The notes below the pieces were generated by a model. It ran no database searches and was not told the origin of the DNA. It saw only the letters and a program-made list of their open reading frames with translations. Of a DNA stretch of 64,000 nucleotides, positions 38,787 through 48,078 are shown piece after piece (position 1 is the first letter of the stretch; the number at the start of each line of letters is the position of its first letter). Source of the DNA: Angomonas deanei. Lineage: Eukaryota > Euglenozoa > Kinetoplastea > Trypanosomatida > Trypanosomatidae. Location of the stretch: positions 1 through 64,000 of the forward strand of contig LR877154.1 of assembly GCA_903995115.1 (NCBI GenBank), read 5' to 3'. Made by a program: the position numbers and the translations under genes.

Positions 38787-40415
38787 CTATTTTACATTGC
38801 TGATTTGGGAGGAGAGTGATTTAATGTAGGTTTCAATTTCGTCGAGACGCAATCGGTGCCGCTCCTGCTCCCTCCGCAGGATGGAAGTGGATCGCTCTGT
38901 CAGCAGCTGTTCCTCTGTGCTTAAATGGAAGAGCTCAAGGTCCTCTAACTTTTTCCGCCTCATTTCGAAAACGTCGTTCAGAAATTTACCGTAGTCCTCC
39001 CTGCTTTCGAGCAATCGCTTGATATTCTCCTGACGGGCGCCAAAGTAAAAATCACCATCGGCGTCGGTCGTCTTTTTCTTCCGCTGCTCGTATAAGGAGT
39101 CAAAGATTTGACGGATGGAAACCTGAAAATCACTCTCGATTTTCTGTAAAGTCTCGAACGAACTCTGAAGAATGACATCGACGCCATCCGTTTTCCATCT
39201 CCCTAGTGTCGCGGTGTTCAACGCCTCCATCGTCTCAAACTGCTCGGCCTCCTTTTCAACCAAATCCTCCTGAAGAAGGGCAACATCACCTTTGATGGTG
39301 GCAATATCCGCAGGTTTGAGGTTTGTGGCGCGACGGATTTTATTCTCCACCTCTTTCATCCGACTCAGGCATTGTGCAAAGTTGTTGGATCGCAGCGTCT
39401 TTACTGCGTTTTCGTAGTTTTTATCATCCTCATCCCTTTTGGCGCGGATACTCTTCATCGCATCCGCCAACTCCTTTAACTTATCGTTGAACTCGGTTTG
39501 GAAGTGCTCCAATGGTTCTTTAGAGGCCGCAATTAGGGCGTCGCTACGGAGGACGTCGGCCAAGGTGAAACTCTCGTTGGACAATTTAAACAAATCATCG
39601 TACAGTTTCAACTCATTCGGGCAGTTATACCGTGCGTACTCGGCTCTCACCTGCTCCTCCTGTTCGCGGAGTGCGGTCTCCTTCGCCTGCTTTTCGTCCT
39701 CCTCGTCCACCTGCAGCAAGTTCTCACGTTGTTCGTCCTTGGCACGCTGTATCTCATCTGGCTTGATGGTCACTCCATCCAAGAAGCGAATCGTGGAAAC
39801 GAAAGCGAGCACTTTATTTCTGCAGTTCGGGATGGTCTGCAGAGGACAACCTTTCAGGACTAGTACCTTAAGGGATCGGAAGCGATGCAAGTAGGTGACG
39901 GTCTCATCGAGATTTTCAATCTGGTTCTTTCCCAAATTCAGGCTCACAATCTTTGTCAGTGTATCCATGCCCGACACGTGTTTTATCTTATTCCCGTAGA
40001 ATGAAACATCCTCTAGCTCTGTTAAATCATCCAAGTTTTCGATGGTCTCGATTTGGTTGAAGCTGAGGTCCAACACACGGAGCGTAGAGAGTTGCCCCAA
40101 GTTTTCAATCTTGGAAATATGGTTATTATCCAGGCAGAGTTTGACCAGATGAGACAGCCCAAATAGGTTTTCAATTTTGCCGATCCGCTGGAACGAGATG
40201 GTCAGCACTTCCACCTTGTCTAGATCCATCGTACGGACTTCATTTTCCACCTTTTGCTGTAGATTTGCCTCTTCCCTGTTTCCAACAACCCGCAGGCGAT
40301 CGTCCTCGACCTGCGGCGTGGACTCCAGGTGGATACACTTTCGTATCATCTCTTCATTGATGACACATTCTCTCGGTTGAGACACGACAGAATATACCGC
40401 AAACCCTTTTGACAT
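38787..40415 (-). CDS. Dynein regulatory complex subunit 3 (DRC3/LRRC48-like)
   Basis: 542 residues from ATG 40415. N-terminal INEEMIRKCI is followed by five or six SDS22-type leucine-rich repeats (about 60-190; units such as LVKLCLDNNHISKIENL, LRVLDLSFNQIETIENL). An LRR cap comes next and then a C-terminal half of charged coiled coil. That length and layout are DRC3 of the nexin-dynein regulatory complex of motile axonemes. It shows that the organism has a motile flagellum. No targeting signal. Confidence 0.88.
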   Translation of the reverse strand: MSKGFAVYSVVSQPRECVINEEMIRKCIHLESTPQVEDDRLRVVGNREEANLQQKVENEVRTMDLDKVEVLTISFQRIGKIENLFGLSHLVKLCLDNNHISKIENLGQLSTLRVLDLSFNQIETIENLDDLTELEDVSFYGNKIKHVSGMDTLTKIVSLNLGKNQIENLDETVTYLHRFRSLKVLVLKGCPLQTIPNCRNKVLAFVSTIRFLDGVTIKPDEIQRAKDEQRENLLQVDEEDEKQAKETALREQEEQVRAEYARYNCPNELKLYDDLFKLSNESFTLADVLRSDALIAASKEPLEHFQTEFNDKLKELADAMKSIRAKRDEDDKNYENAVKTLRSNNFAQCLSRMKEVENKIRRATNLKPADIATIKGDVALLQEDLVEKEAEQFETMEALNTATLGRWKTDGVDVILQSSFETLQKIESDFQVSIRQIFDSLYEQRKKKTTDADGDFYFGARQENIKRLLESREDYGKFLNDVFEMRRKKLEDLELFHLSTEEQLLTERSTSILRREQERHRLRLDEIETYIKSLSSQISNVK

Positions 40416-40674
40416 TTATGCTCTTACGGTACTTGGACGGAGAATATAATACCAACTGTCTGACTACCTTGTGGTTTAGAGTATTAACAGGTTCGCAAAA
40501 AAAAAAAAAAGGGGGGAGAAAAAGTCCGTTGCTTGCGGTGCTAATAAGTGAAAGGAGTAATCAACGCCACCGCGATCATTAAACGGGAGGGGGAGGGTGA
40601 TAGATCAACTAGCACAACAATCACCAAAAAAAAAAAAAGAGAGAGTTTAAATATCAAGTAAAAAACAGGTACTA

Positions 40675-41544
40675 CTACGTCCCTGGCGTGTACGGATGCG
40701 CTCCAATATTCGTACCTGTTCGAGGCATCATGTTTTGCTGCATCGATCCGATAGAAATGGTAGGCTGGCCGGAGTGGATGATGGTTGGAATGCCGCCATG
40801 CATATAATAGGGGACACCCCCTCCCAAGTTGATCATTTGAGGTTGGGCGTTGAACGGAGAGGAATTCATTAGCGGAAAGGGCATATTGTACATGGGATAA
40901 GGCACGGGGTAGGTTTGCGGCTGCATTTGAACGGCGTTCACCTGAAATCCGGTGGGGGCTGGGGTTGTGGACTGCATATTCGGCATGGTGGGCATGCCCG
41001 TACTGTACGGCATCGGTGAAGGGACCACGTTCGGTTGCTGCGGTAGTTGTGGAGCCAGGTTGATGGAAGTGGTCGGTTGACTAGGAGGTTTCGAATCTGT
41101 CGTCGGTGGAGTGGAAAAGCCGCCGCCCCAAAGTGGGTCATGAAACAACGCGAACATTTCATTCGCATCACTGACGTCTTTTTTTTTCTCCTCAACGGGT
41201 GTAGCGGCGGTCTCACCGTTGGGGATGTTCACACCCCAAACGAACTCGAAGCCACAGCTCTTTTGCTGCGGGGCCTCCGCTACTTTAGTGGGAGGGGTTT
41301 TCTTCTTTTCGGCCGGCCTGCTAGAAGTGTCTACCTTTACAGAGACCGCCTCCGGAACAACTTGCTCAACAGAAGCCTTCGTCTCATACGCTGCTTCTTC
41401 AAACGTTACGGGAGAGTCCAAATTCTCCGTGACATCGCGGAGATTAATGAAAGTTAAATCACCCACCTTGCTGCGCCAAACATGCACATCTTTCTTTTCC
41501 CAGACGGGTTTTTTGCAATCCGCTTTCTTTTTATTCTTTTGCAT
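40675..41544 (-). CDS. Low-complexity Pro/Met/Gln-rich protein, unrecognised
   Basis: 289 residues from ATG 41544 (MQKNKKKADCKKPVWEKK). The N-terminal 120 residues are of ordinary complexity with a DLTFINLRDVTENLDSP segment and GFEFVWGVNIPNG. The C-terminal 150 are rich in Pro, Met, Gln and Asn, with repeated MPxxPMYNMP-like text. Such tails are common in kinetoplastid mRNA-regulatory and granule proteins, but no RNA-binding domain is visible. Between this ATG and ATP synthase delta, 41545-41948 (about 400 bp) shows only AT-rich sequence and a CCCGG/CCGGG hairpin near 41739. Confidence 0.65.
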   Translation of the reverse strand: MQKNKKKADCKKPVWEKKDVHVWRSKVGDLTFINLRDVTENLDSPVTFEEAAYETKASVEQVVPEAVSVKVDTSSRPAEKKKTPPTKVAEAPQQKSCGFEFVWGVNIPNGETAATPVEEKKKDVSDANEMFALFHDPLWGGGFSTPPTTDSKPPSQPTTSINLAPQLPQQPNVVPSPMPYSTGMPTMPNMQSTTPAPTGFQVNAVQMQPQTYPVPYPMYNMPFPLMNSSPFNAQPQMINLGGGVPYYMHGGIPTIIHSGQPTISIGSMQQNMMPRTGTNIGAHPYTPGT

Positions 41545-41948
41545 TTTCAAAAGCAAAAAATGCAAACGGGATACACTACAGCAGTCTCGTGTTCTTATTC
41601 TACGGCGTTGAACAGCACAAGGGCAGATTCAAAACAGAATAACAAAAAAAAAAAAGAGAGACAGAGGGAAAGTGTGAAGTAGGTTGATACAGAATCGCCC
41701 ATGTAAGCATGAGGGAACTGCATGCACAAAATACAAAAACCCGGATAGCCGGGGGCTATGGAAATAGAAGAAACTTACGTCCACTAATACCCATGTGTTT
41801 TTCTTTTTTTACTTTTATTATAAAATATATAACTATTATATATGCTAAACGCGTTACCTTGAAATGTTTTTCTGTAATTTTTTACTGTTCGTCTTTCTTG
41901 AAAGCGCACCCGAGCGAAAGCAAGAACAAAAAAAAAAACGAAATGTTA

Positions 41949-42494
41949 TTAATTGTGTTTAAGGGTCTGAATGACAGCCTCTAGTACGCTTACACGGATC
42001 TCCACTACAGACTTGGCCTTCTCATCCTTGGCTTGTCCCAAAAGGTTGTTCTGCTCGGCAAGGGCCTTTTCCGCCGCCTCGAGGTCGAGCTCGGCCAGTG
42101 GCACGCACTCCACGCAGTTGATGTCGCAAGAACCCTCGTTGTTAATGTGTGCGAAACCGCCGCTGGTAAAGTACTTGTGTACAGTTCCGTCGGCGTGCTC
42201 CACCGTAATCGGGGAAGGGGACAGCTGGACAATCTCGTAGGCGTGACCGGGGTAAATACCGCTTTCACCGTTTACACCAGCGATGGTGACACACTTGACG
42301 TGATGCTCCTTTAGTAGAAACTCGTCTTGTCGGGTCAGGGTAAGGCGAAGGGTTTCCAAGTTTTCATAGTTGGCATGAATATCCTTGTCGACGACCTTGC
42401 TTTCAAAAAACTCAAAAGCCTCCGGAAGATTATGTGCCGGCGCAAAAAACGCAGCGGTGCGGGTCATCAGACGACGTTGAGCTAAACGGAACAT
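41949..42494 (-). CDS. ATP synthase F1 subunit delta, mitochondrial (bacterial epsilon equivalent)
   Basis: 181 residues from ATG 42494. The N-terminus MFRLAQRRLMTRTAAFFAP is a presequence. Residues about 45-140 form the delta beta-sandwich: LRLTLTRQDEFLLKEHHVKCVTIAGVNGE, GIYPGHAYEIVQLSPS, VEHADGTVHKYFTSGGFAHINN. The last 45 residues are the two-helix hairpin. It is part of the F1 central stalk. RPS14 and SRPK follow upstream, an order I recall for T. brucei. Confidence 0.92.
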   Translation of the reverse strand: MFRLAQRRLMTRTAAFFAPAHNLPEAFEFFESKVVDKDIHANYENLETLRLTLTRQDEFLLKEHHVKCVTIAGVNGESGIYPGHAYEIVQLSPSPITVEHADGTVHKYFTSGGFAHINNEGSCDINCVECVPLAELDLEAAEKALAEQNNLLGQAKDEKAKSVVEIRVSVLEAVIQTLKHN

Positions 42495-42725
42495 TTCCTA
42501 AGAAGGGATATGAATCTGTAAGATAAAAAAAAAAAATATATATATATGCTTGTCAACAAGAGTAGGAGCGGCGAAAGGAAGTAGTAACAAAAAGTTTCCT
42601 CCGCACAGTAAGGAATGGTATCACAAATCGCTCACAAACAAAAAATAGAGGGAACGAAAGATTTTTTTAAAAAATATGAAAAAGAAAAATGAATCAAAAT
42701 AAAGAGGCACAATCTCAGCGAAGAC

Positions 42726-43160
42726 TTACAAACGACGACCACGGCGGGAACCCTTTCGGCGAGTGCAGTCGGTGGGGATGGGGGTCACGTCCTCGATACG
42801 GCCAATCTTCATACCAGCACGGGCGAGGGCACGAAGGGCGGACTGGGCACCAGGGCCGGGGCTCTTGGTACCGACACCACCGGTAGCGCGCATCTTCACG
42901 TGAAGGGCGGTGATACCGCACTCCTTGCAGCGGGCCACGACGTCCTGGGCGGCGAGCATGGCGGCGTAAGGGGAAGACTCATCGCGATCGGCCTTCACCT
43001 TCATACCACCGGTGACCTTCACGAAGGTTTCGCGGCCGGACATGTCGGTGACGTGGACGAAGGTATCGTTGAAGGAGGCGTAGATGTGGACCACGCCGTA
43101 CACGAGGTCGCCCTTCTTCACGTTGGGACCGTAGTCCTTAACTTCGTTCTTCTTGGACAT
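42726..43160 (-). CDS. RPS14: 40S ribosomal protein S14 (uS11)
   Basis: 144 residues from ATG 43160. [69 protein letters not shown] and the C-terminal [21 protein letters not shown] are those of eukaryotic uS11. It lines the mRNA exit platform of the small subunit. GC-rich body, as for RPL15. Non-coding 43161-43447 holds A- and T-runs. Confidence 0.97.
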   Translation of the reverse strand: MSKKNEVKDYGPNVKKGDLVYGVVHIYASFNDTFVHVTDMSGRETFVKVTGGMKVKADRDESSPYAAMLAAQDVVARCKECGITALHVKMRATGGVGTKSPGPGAQSALRALARAGMKIGRIEDVTPIPTDCTRRKGSRRGRRL

Positions 43161-43447
43161 TATGCCTTATCATGCAAAATGGATGTTAGAACAACAAACA
43201 GGAAAAGAAAAAGAGTGAGAGAGAAAAATAGTACAAAGGCATTCAATGAACCGTTCGCTTATTTCGGCGTATACCGAAAAACACGAAAGCGCACAACAAT
43301 AACAACAAAAAGGATTATAGTTCTATAGGAAGGTAAACATTGAACAAATTTTTAAAAAGACTTACAATAATTAAAAAAAAAAAAAAAGAAGATGGAGAAA
43401 AAGTTCGGGTGAAAAGGAAACAGCCCCCCTCTGTGTCGTCTTTTTTT

Positions 43448-45583
43448 TTAGGAGTTACTCTCATTGTAATCACTCCCAGAGAATTCATCCCCCTCGTCTT
43501 CTCGGTCTGCCTCATGCCCGTCGCTCGCCGAAAGTCGGTCCGTTTCCTCAGACAAAAGGTGAATGATGTCAACCGCCGCTTCATGGGTGGCGGCATCCTC
43601 TAGCGTCTTACCGGCGAGGACGTCTCGTATATCGGAGATGGTGAGTCCCTTCTCCTCGAGGGCAACCCTATTCAGTATCGGGTGTTCCTCCCAATAGCGA
43701 TACGCATCCGCCCGCTCCTCCTCCGCCCGACGCGCGGACCTAGGTAGGACATCCTCCTCGTCCGAGTCACAGTCGGAAAAGGATTCCTCGTCGTCGCTCT
43801 CCTCATCGGTTTCCTCGTCGGTGACGAGCTCCTCCCTCTCCTGTTCCACGAAGCACAGCGGCTCATAGTCGTCCTCCTGGATTTCAAAGAAGGATTCGAA
43901 ATCCCGCAGTATCTCCGATGGTGTCGCCCTATTCTCGGGGAGGTATTCTAGCATTGGCAAGAGGAAATCCGCGATTTCCTTGGCCTTTTTGGGTGTAAAC
44001 TTGTGTTTCGTGTGAAGGACATCCTCTAGGGGCCAATACCGCAGGTCCTTTATGTTTCTAAGGGAACCACTAGAATTGTAAAACTGCCGCCGGAACTTGC
44101 CCTCGCCAAGACGCATGACCTCGGGCAGCTCCCCGAGTAGCTCCGTCATGAGCGCTAAATGATCCTCGTCGCGGCTGTAATTGTCGCCCTTTTTAGGGTC
44201 GAATAAAAAGTCGCCAGTGATCAGCTCGAAGATCATACAAGCGCAAGACCAAATGTCAATTGGGGTAGAGTACGGATCGCCGAGAATCACCTCTGGCGAC
44301 CGGTATTGGCGGGTCTGAACTTCTTCCGCAAACTGCTTATACGTCCAACAACTGTTGCCGAAATCTGCTAGAATCACATGGTGAAACCGCTCCACCTCCC
44401 ATTCCGGGTCCGTCTTGCTGCCATCGGAGGCATCGGCTCCACTGTCATTGTTGGACGACCCTTCTCCGTCGCCGTCGCTCTGATCGGCGGTGTCGGTGCC
44501 GCCTTCCTTTAACTTGGACAGCTTCTTGTAGTACCGTCTCCGCTGCGATTTTGTCATTGTTTTGGGATCTCTCTCCGTCAGTTTGGGTCTCTGGTTTAGG
44601 GGCGGCGGGTGGTAGTGGCGCATGAGCGAAATGATAGAGTGTTTTGGCTTCGACAGGAGCACATTTTCCGGTTTAAGGTCTGTGTGAATAATGTCGATGC
44701 TAGCTATGTGTTCCAGTGCAATCAACACCTGCCGACAGATGCACTTGACAATCGGCAACGGTATGCCGCAGTAGTCGTAACGCTCCATGAGCGAGAGGAG
44801 GTTCTCCCCGTAGACGTCAAACACCATACAGACGTGGACACCGTTGGGGCCGGTGTGCTCAAAGTAATCGTTCAGCCGCGTACAGCACTTCGTTTTGGTC
44901 GGGTCCGCTTGCATTATCTCCGACAACAATTTTATTTCGTCGTACGCAGCTTCACGGTAGTGTTTAGCGGATTTTTGGATTTTCATTGCCTGGTATCGCT
45001 CCTCTGAATAATCCCAGACTAGCCAGACAGTGGAAAAGTAACCCCAGCCCAGTTTCTTGACGATCCGATATCGGTTGTGGTATATCTCACCTACCACTAC
45101 AGGGTGGTAGCCGCCCTTACGGTACTCCTTGGCACGTTCATTAGCGGTGTCGCTAAAGTCTTCGTCGGTTCCCTCGTCCTCCTCGTCCTCTTCCTCCTCA
45201 TCACCGTCGTCGCTGCCGTCCTCCCTATCGTCGGCATCGCCGTGCGCCCCTTTCCCACTACTTTGGTGGTTCGAGCTGCCCCCAACGCGATCTAAAATGT
45301 TGAACACTTGTCGGAGGGTCATCCCCGGCTTCACTTCGATATTCTTCTGTGCGGCTATTTCTTTTCTCATTTTATCCGCGTTGAGCTTCTTCTTCTTTTT
45401 TGTCTCCACATCGGTTACGGCGGTCTCGCGCTCAATCTCATTCGCTAATTCCTCCACCAACTCCCGGTCCACCTTCCTGACACTACTAGTAGGATCTGCA
45501 TGCTTTTTCCGTTTGCTTTTGTCGTTTTTGCTATTCTTTTTTGTGCTCTTGGAAGCCTTATTGTGCTTCTTTCCCTTCGCCAT
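43448..45583 (-). CDS. SR-protein-specific kinase (SRPK)
   Basis: 711 residues from ATG 45583. Lys-rich N-terminus, an acidic stretch (EEEEDEEDEGTDEDF), then kinase lobe 1 with YRIVKKLGWGYFSTVWLVWD and HTDLKPENVLL. An acidic/Ser-rich spacer of about 90 residues splits the kinase, the hallmark of SRPKs. Lobe 2 follows with LADFGNSCW and TRQYRSPEVILGDPYSTPIDIWS. SRPK phosphorylates Arg-Ser repeats of splicing factors, which here would serve trans-splicing. A C-terminal acidic tail of about 150 residues is additional. Likely cytoplasm/nucleus. Confidence 0.93.
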   Translation of the reverse strand: MAKGKKHNKASKSTKKNSKNDKSKRKKHADPTSSVRKVDRELVEELANEIERETAVTDVETKKKKKLNADKMRKEIAAQKNIEVKPGMTLRQVFNILDRVGGSSNHQSSGKGAHGDADDREDGSDDGDEEEEDEEDEGTDEDFSDTANERAKEYRKGGYHPVVVGEIYHNRYRIVKKLGWGYFSTVWLVWDYSEERYQAMKIQKSAKHYREAAYDEIKLLSEIMQADPTKTKCCTRLNDYFEHTGPNGVHVCMVFDVYGENLLSLMERYDYCGIPLPIVKCICRQVLIALEHIASIDIIHTDLKPENVLLSKPKHSIISLMRHYHPPPLNQRPKLTERDPKTMTKSQRRRYYKKLSKLKEGGTDTADQSDGDGEGSSNNDSGADASDGSKTDPEWEVERFHHVILADFGNSCWTYKQFAEEVQTRQYRSPEVILGDPYSTPIDIWSCACMIFELITGDFLFDPKKGDNYSRDEDHLALMTELLGELPEVMRLGEGKFRRQFYNSSGSLRNIKDLRYWPLEDVLHTKHKFTPKKAKEIADFLLPMLEYLPENRATPSEILRDFESFFEIQEDDYEPLCFVEQEREELVTDEETDEESDDEESFSDCDSDEEDVLPRSARRAEEERADAYRYWEEHPILNRVALEEKGLTISDIRDVLAGKTLEDAATHEAAVDIIHLLSEETDRLSASDGHEADREDEGDEFSGSDYNESNS

Positions 45584-46212
45584 CTCTAGACCAAAACCTC
45601 AGGTGTGCGTATCTACTGGTGTGGTTTTTCTTCGTAATACTCCGATTATTACTCGTTTGTTCTTTTTTATTCTTTCCAAATGATTGTTATCGGTAGTCGT
45701 ATTCGTTTATATTTAAACGGAAAAGGGGAAAAAAAAAGGAAAGAGGGGAGAGAGCAACAGGTACAACGAAGGCAATAAACAGTGATTTTTTTTTTTTTTT
45801 TTTTTTTTTTGCACCAAGAGAGGAATGAATGGAAAAAAAAAAAGAAATTGAGCAATAATTTTGTGTGACAATTAAAGACATAGGAAAATGAGCAACAATG
45901 AATAAAACGAACAATACTTGTCAAAAAAAAAAAAAAAAAATGTATGAAACCATCTATGACGCACACAAGTATGTAGACACGGAAATATCAATGTAACGAC
46001 TTTTGTTTGTTTGCTTTGCTGTGTGTGTGTGTGTGTGTGTGTCTGTGTTTCACCCAAGGGGAGGAAAACCAAATGCAATAACAACGACGAACAAGAAACC
46101 CTCCGATAAAAAAATCCTTCACAAACCCGGACGAGCGCTATGAGCCCAGAGAATCAACGTTCCCTTTCGTTGTTATCGTTTTGTTCAACTCTCTATTACA
46201 AAGACGATAAGT
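45584..46212. other. Intergenic region with long homopolymer and GT repeats
   Basis: About 630 bp without a gene. Notable are 25 T at 45786-45810, 18 A at 45923-45940 and a GT microsatellite at 46021-46042. On the coding strand these are A-, T- and CA-runs in the 3' UTR of the CCCH gene and the splice region of SRPK. Confidence 0.6.
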
Positions 46213-46932
46213 TTATGTGCGTAAAGCATTCAGCAGCTCTACGAGTCTCTCTTCCTCCACGAAATCAGATGACAGCTCGGTTTGATCCTTTCCACCTTGA
46301 GAACTATTCTTCAAAATAGCCGCGTTAAATTCATCGGATAGCACTTTTTCGGTATCTAGCACAATTTCCGCGTCCTTATCACCACCGTTGGAAATGGAGG
46401 CGTGACGCTGCGCGACCAGCTGCAGCAACTTTGTATACTCTAGATGCTGCTTCTCTAACTGGGCCTTCGTCTCCTCGTGGTGGAGTTGTTCCTGATGGAG
46501 CAGAGACTCCAGTTGTCTATTTTTTTCGGAATAGGCGGACGCCATTTCGCGTACACGGGACACCTCCGAGTATAGCATTTCCAACAGCTGCTCTAGCTTT
46601 GGGTTGCTCTGACAGTGCGTCAGGGTTGGGGTACTAGTGGTGGAGTGAATCACAGGCGACACATGCTCCGCGCGGGGCAGCCTTAGCTCCTCCGCCCCGT
46701 GGGCAAACGTGCAGCTTCTAAACATACACGTTCCCGTCTGCTCCCAATTTCTGCAAATGGACGTCTTGTACTTGGTAGGATCCGTACCGACGCGTTTTCC
46801 AGAATAGTCATCCAAAGAAAAGGAGGGAACGCTCGGTTGGGTCGACTGGGGCAGCATCTGAGGAGAAATGTACGGATGAATAGCGGGGCTGCGCTCCGGT
46901 GATTCATCACCGGCTTTGACGGAAAAGGACAT
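46213..46932 (-). CDS. CCCH zinc-finger protein with coiled coil
   Basis: 239 residues from ATG 46932. One CCCH finger at residues 60-78 (Cys60, Cys69, Cys74, His78; C-x8-C-x4-C-x3-H) with the TTP-like lead-in YKTSIC. Ser/Pro-rich flanks come next, and a strong coiled coil from about 112 to 170 (QLESLLHQEQLHHEETKAQLEKQ). The C-terminus ends in acidic/Leu-rich VEEERLVELLNAL. Proteins of this type are post-transcriptional regulators in kinetoplastids, which lack gene-by-gene transcription control. The one-residue-shorter middle spacing is seen in other CCCH subfamilies. Confidence 0.82.
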   Translation of the reverse strand: MSFSVKAGDESPERSPAIHPYISPQMLPQSTQPSVPSFSLDDYSGKRVGTDPTKYKTSICRNWEQTGTCMFRSCTFAHGAEELRLPRAEHVSPVIHSTTSTPTLTHCQSNPKLEQLLEMLYSEVSRVREMASAYSEKNRQLESLLHQEQLHHEETKAQLEKQHLEYTKLLQLVAQRHASISNGGDKDAEIVLDTEKVLSDEFNAAILKNSSQGGKDQTELSSDFVEEERLVELLNALRT

Positions 46933-47117
46933 GACAGAACAGCACTGTTACTATAACTACTATGATATACCTGAAATGGAAATAGCCGTAAAAAAAAAAA
47001 AAGGAGGGGGAAAACCAAATATTCACGGGAATGTTGCCACCACAGAGGGGGCGAGAACGAGTTGGTGCAAAAGCGCGCCGCAATGATGAATTAACAGAAA
47101 AGAGAACATTTGGCCGT

Positions 47118-47587
47118 TTACGTTGCCTTTATTTTAAAGTGTATGGATACAAGAGTAAGAATCATCATCTTCAAATCCCGTACGGCGTAATAAAAAGAGG
47201 TTAAACCCCCGGAATGAGGGCCGCTCTCGACATCCCCAATGGATATGATTTTGTTGGTCAAAAAGGAAGCGTGTACGTTTCCCAGATGAATTTCGAGTTC
47301 CTGGCGGCCATTACGATCGGGCTCCGGCCAGCGCTCATCATCACAGTCCATGACAGACGATTGCTCAATAATGTGTTTCAGCGCCGCCAGCACATCAGGG
47401 GAAAGGGTCATTTGTTTTTTAATAATATTCTCATTTCTGTAACGACTATTGTTCGTATAACGGAGGACCCCGTCCTCTGACACTTCAAATTCTAAGAATT
47501 CCTTGCCGTATCTCCCGGTATGTCCAACATAGTAGCGGATATAATGAAGCTGGGTATCACCAGTTCCCTCAGGGTTGCTCATTTCCA

Positions 47588-47588
<1 letters not shown>
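47118..47588 (-). CDS. Mago nashi homolog (exon junction complex)
   Basis: 156 residues from ATG 47588. [38 protein letters not shown] and [18 protein letters not shown], then [14 protein letters not shown] and a final [10 protein letters not shown], match Mago along its whole length. Mago with Y14 forms the core of the exon junction complex; trypanosomes keep a divergent Mago-Y14 pair despite having almost no cis-introns. The ATG is immediately preceded on the coding strand by a (CA)n tract, so the 5' UTR may consist of CA repeat. Confidence 0.95.

Positions 47589-47590
<2 letters not shown>

Positions 47591-47644
<54 letters not shown>
47591..47644. repeat. (GT)27 microsatellite upstream of Mago
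   Basis: About 27 GT units, two bases before the Mago start on the opposite strand. The nearest plausible splice acceptor on the coding strand (TTTTACAG) lies on its far side, which would place the repeat in the 5' UTR. Confidence 0.9.
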
Positions 47645-47646
<2 letters not shown>

Positions 47647-48078
47647 TGTAAAACTGCTTTTCGAAAATCAGAAAAAGTGGTATGTGTACCGAGAAGGAAA
47701 AGGGAGAAAAATCATTAAACGCTTTCGGTCACACAATCCTCGTGTTACACGCGCACTCGCAAAGTCGACGGGGACGAAACCCCGTCCAGAAAAAGAAAAA
47801 AGAAAAAACCTTCATGCACTTTGAATTTTGATAGTTTAACAGCTAAATAAATATAAAGGAAAAAAAACTTTTTTTAAAAATAAAAAGAAACCGCACTTAC
47901 TCCTTTCATCCTATCGGATCTCGACAGAAAAATGAAAAAAAAAATCTTACAAAGGAGTTTCTTTTTAATTATTATTATTATTATTATTTTATTTCCTTCT
48001 CATTTCAACATAATTACTTTTGAAAACAAAACAAACAAAAAGAGAAAAAATCGGGGTTGGGATTCACACGATTGATTA
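47645..48078. other. CYP gene 3' UTR / Mago upstream region
   Basis: About 430 bp, AT-rich, with an ATT microsatellite near 47970-47990 and A/T runs. No gene is seen. Confidence 0.5.
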
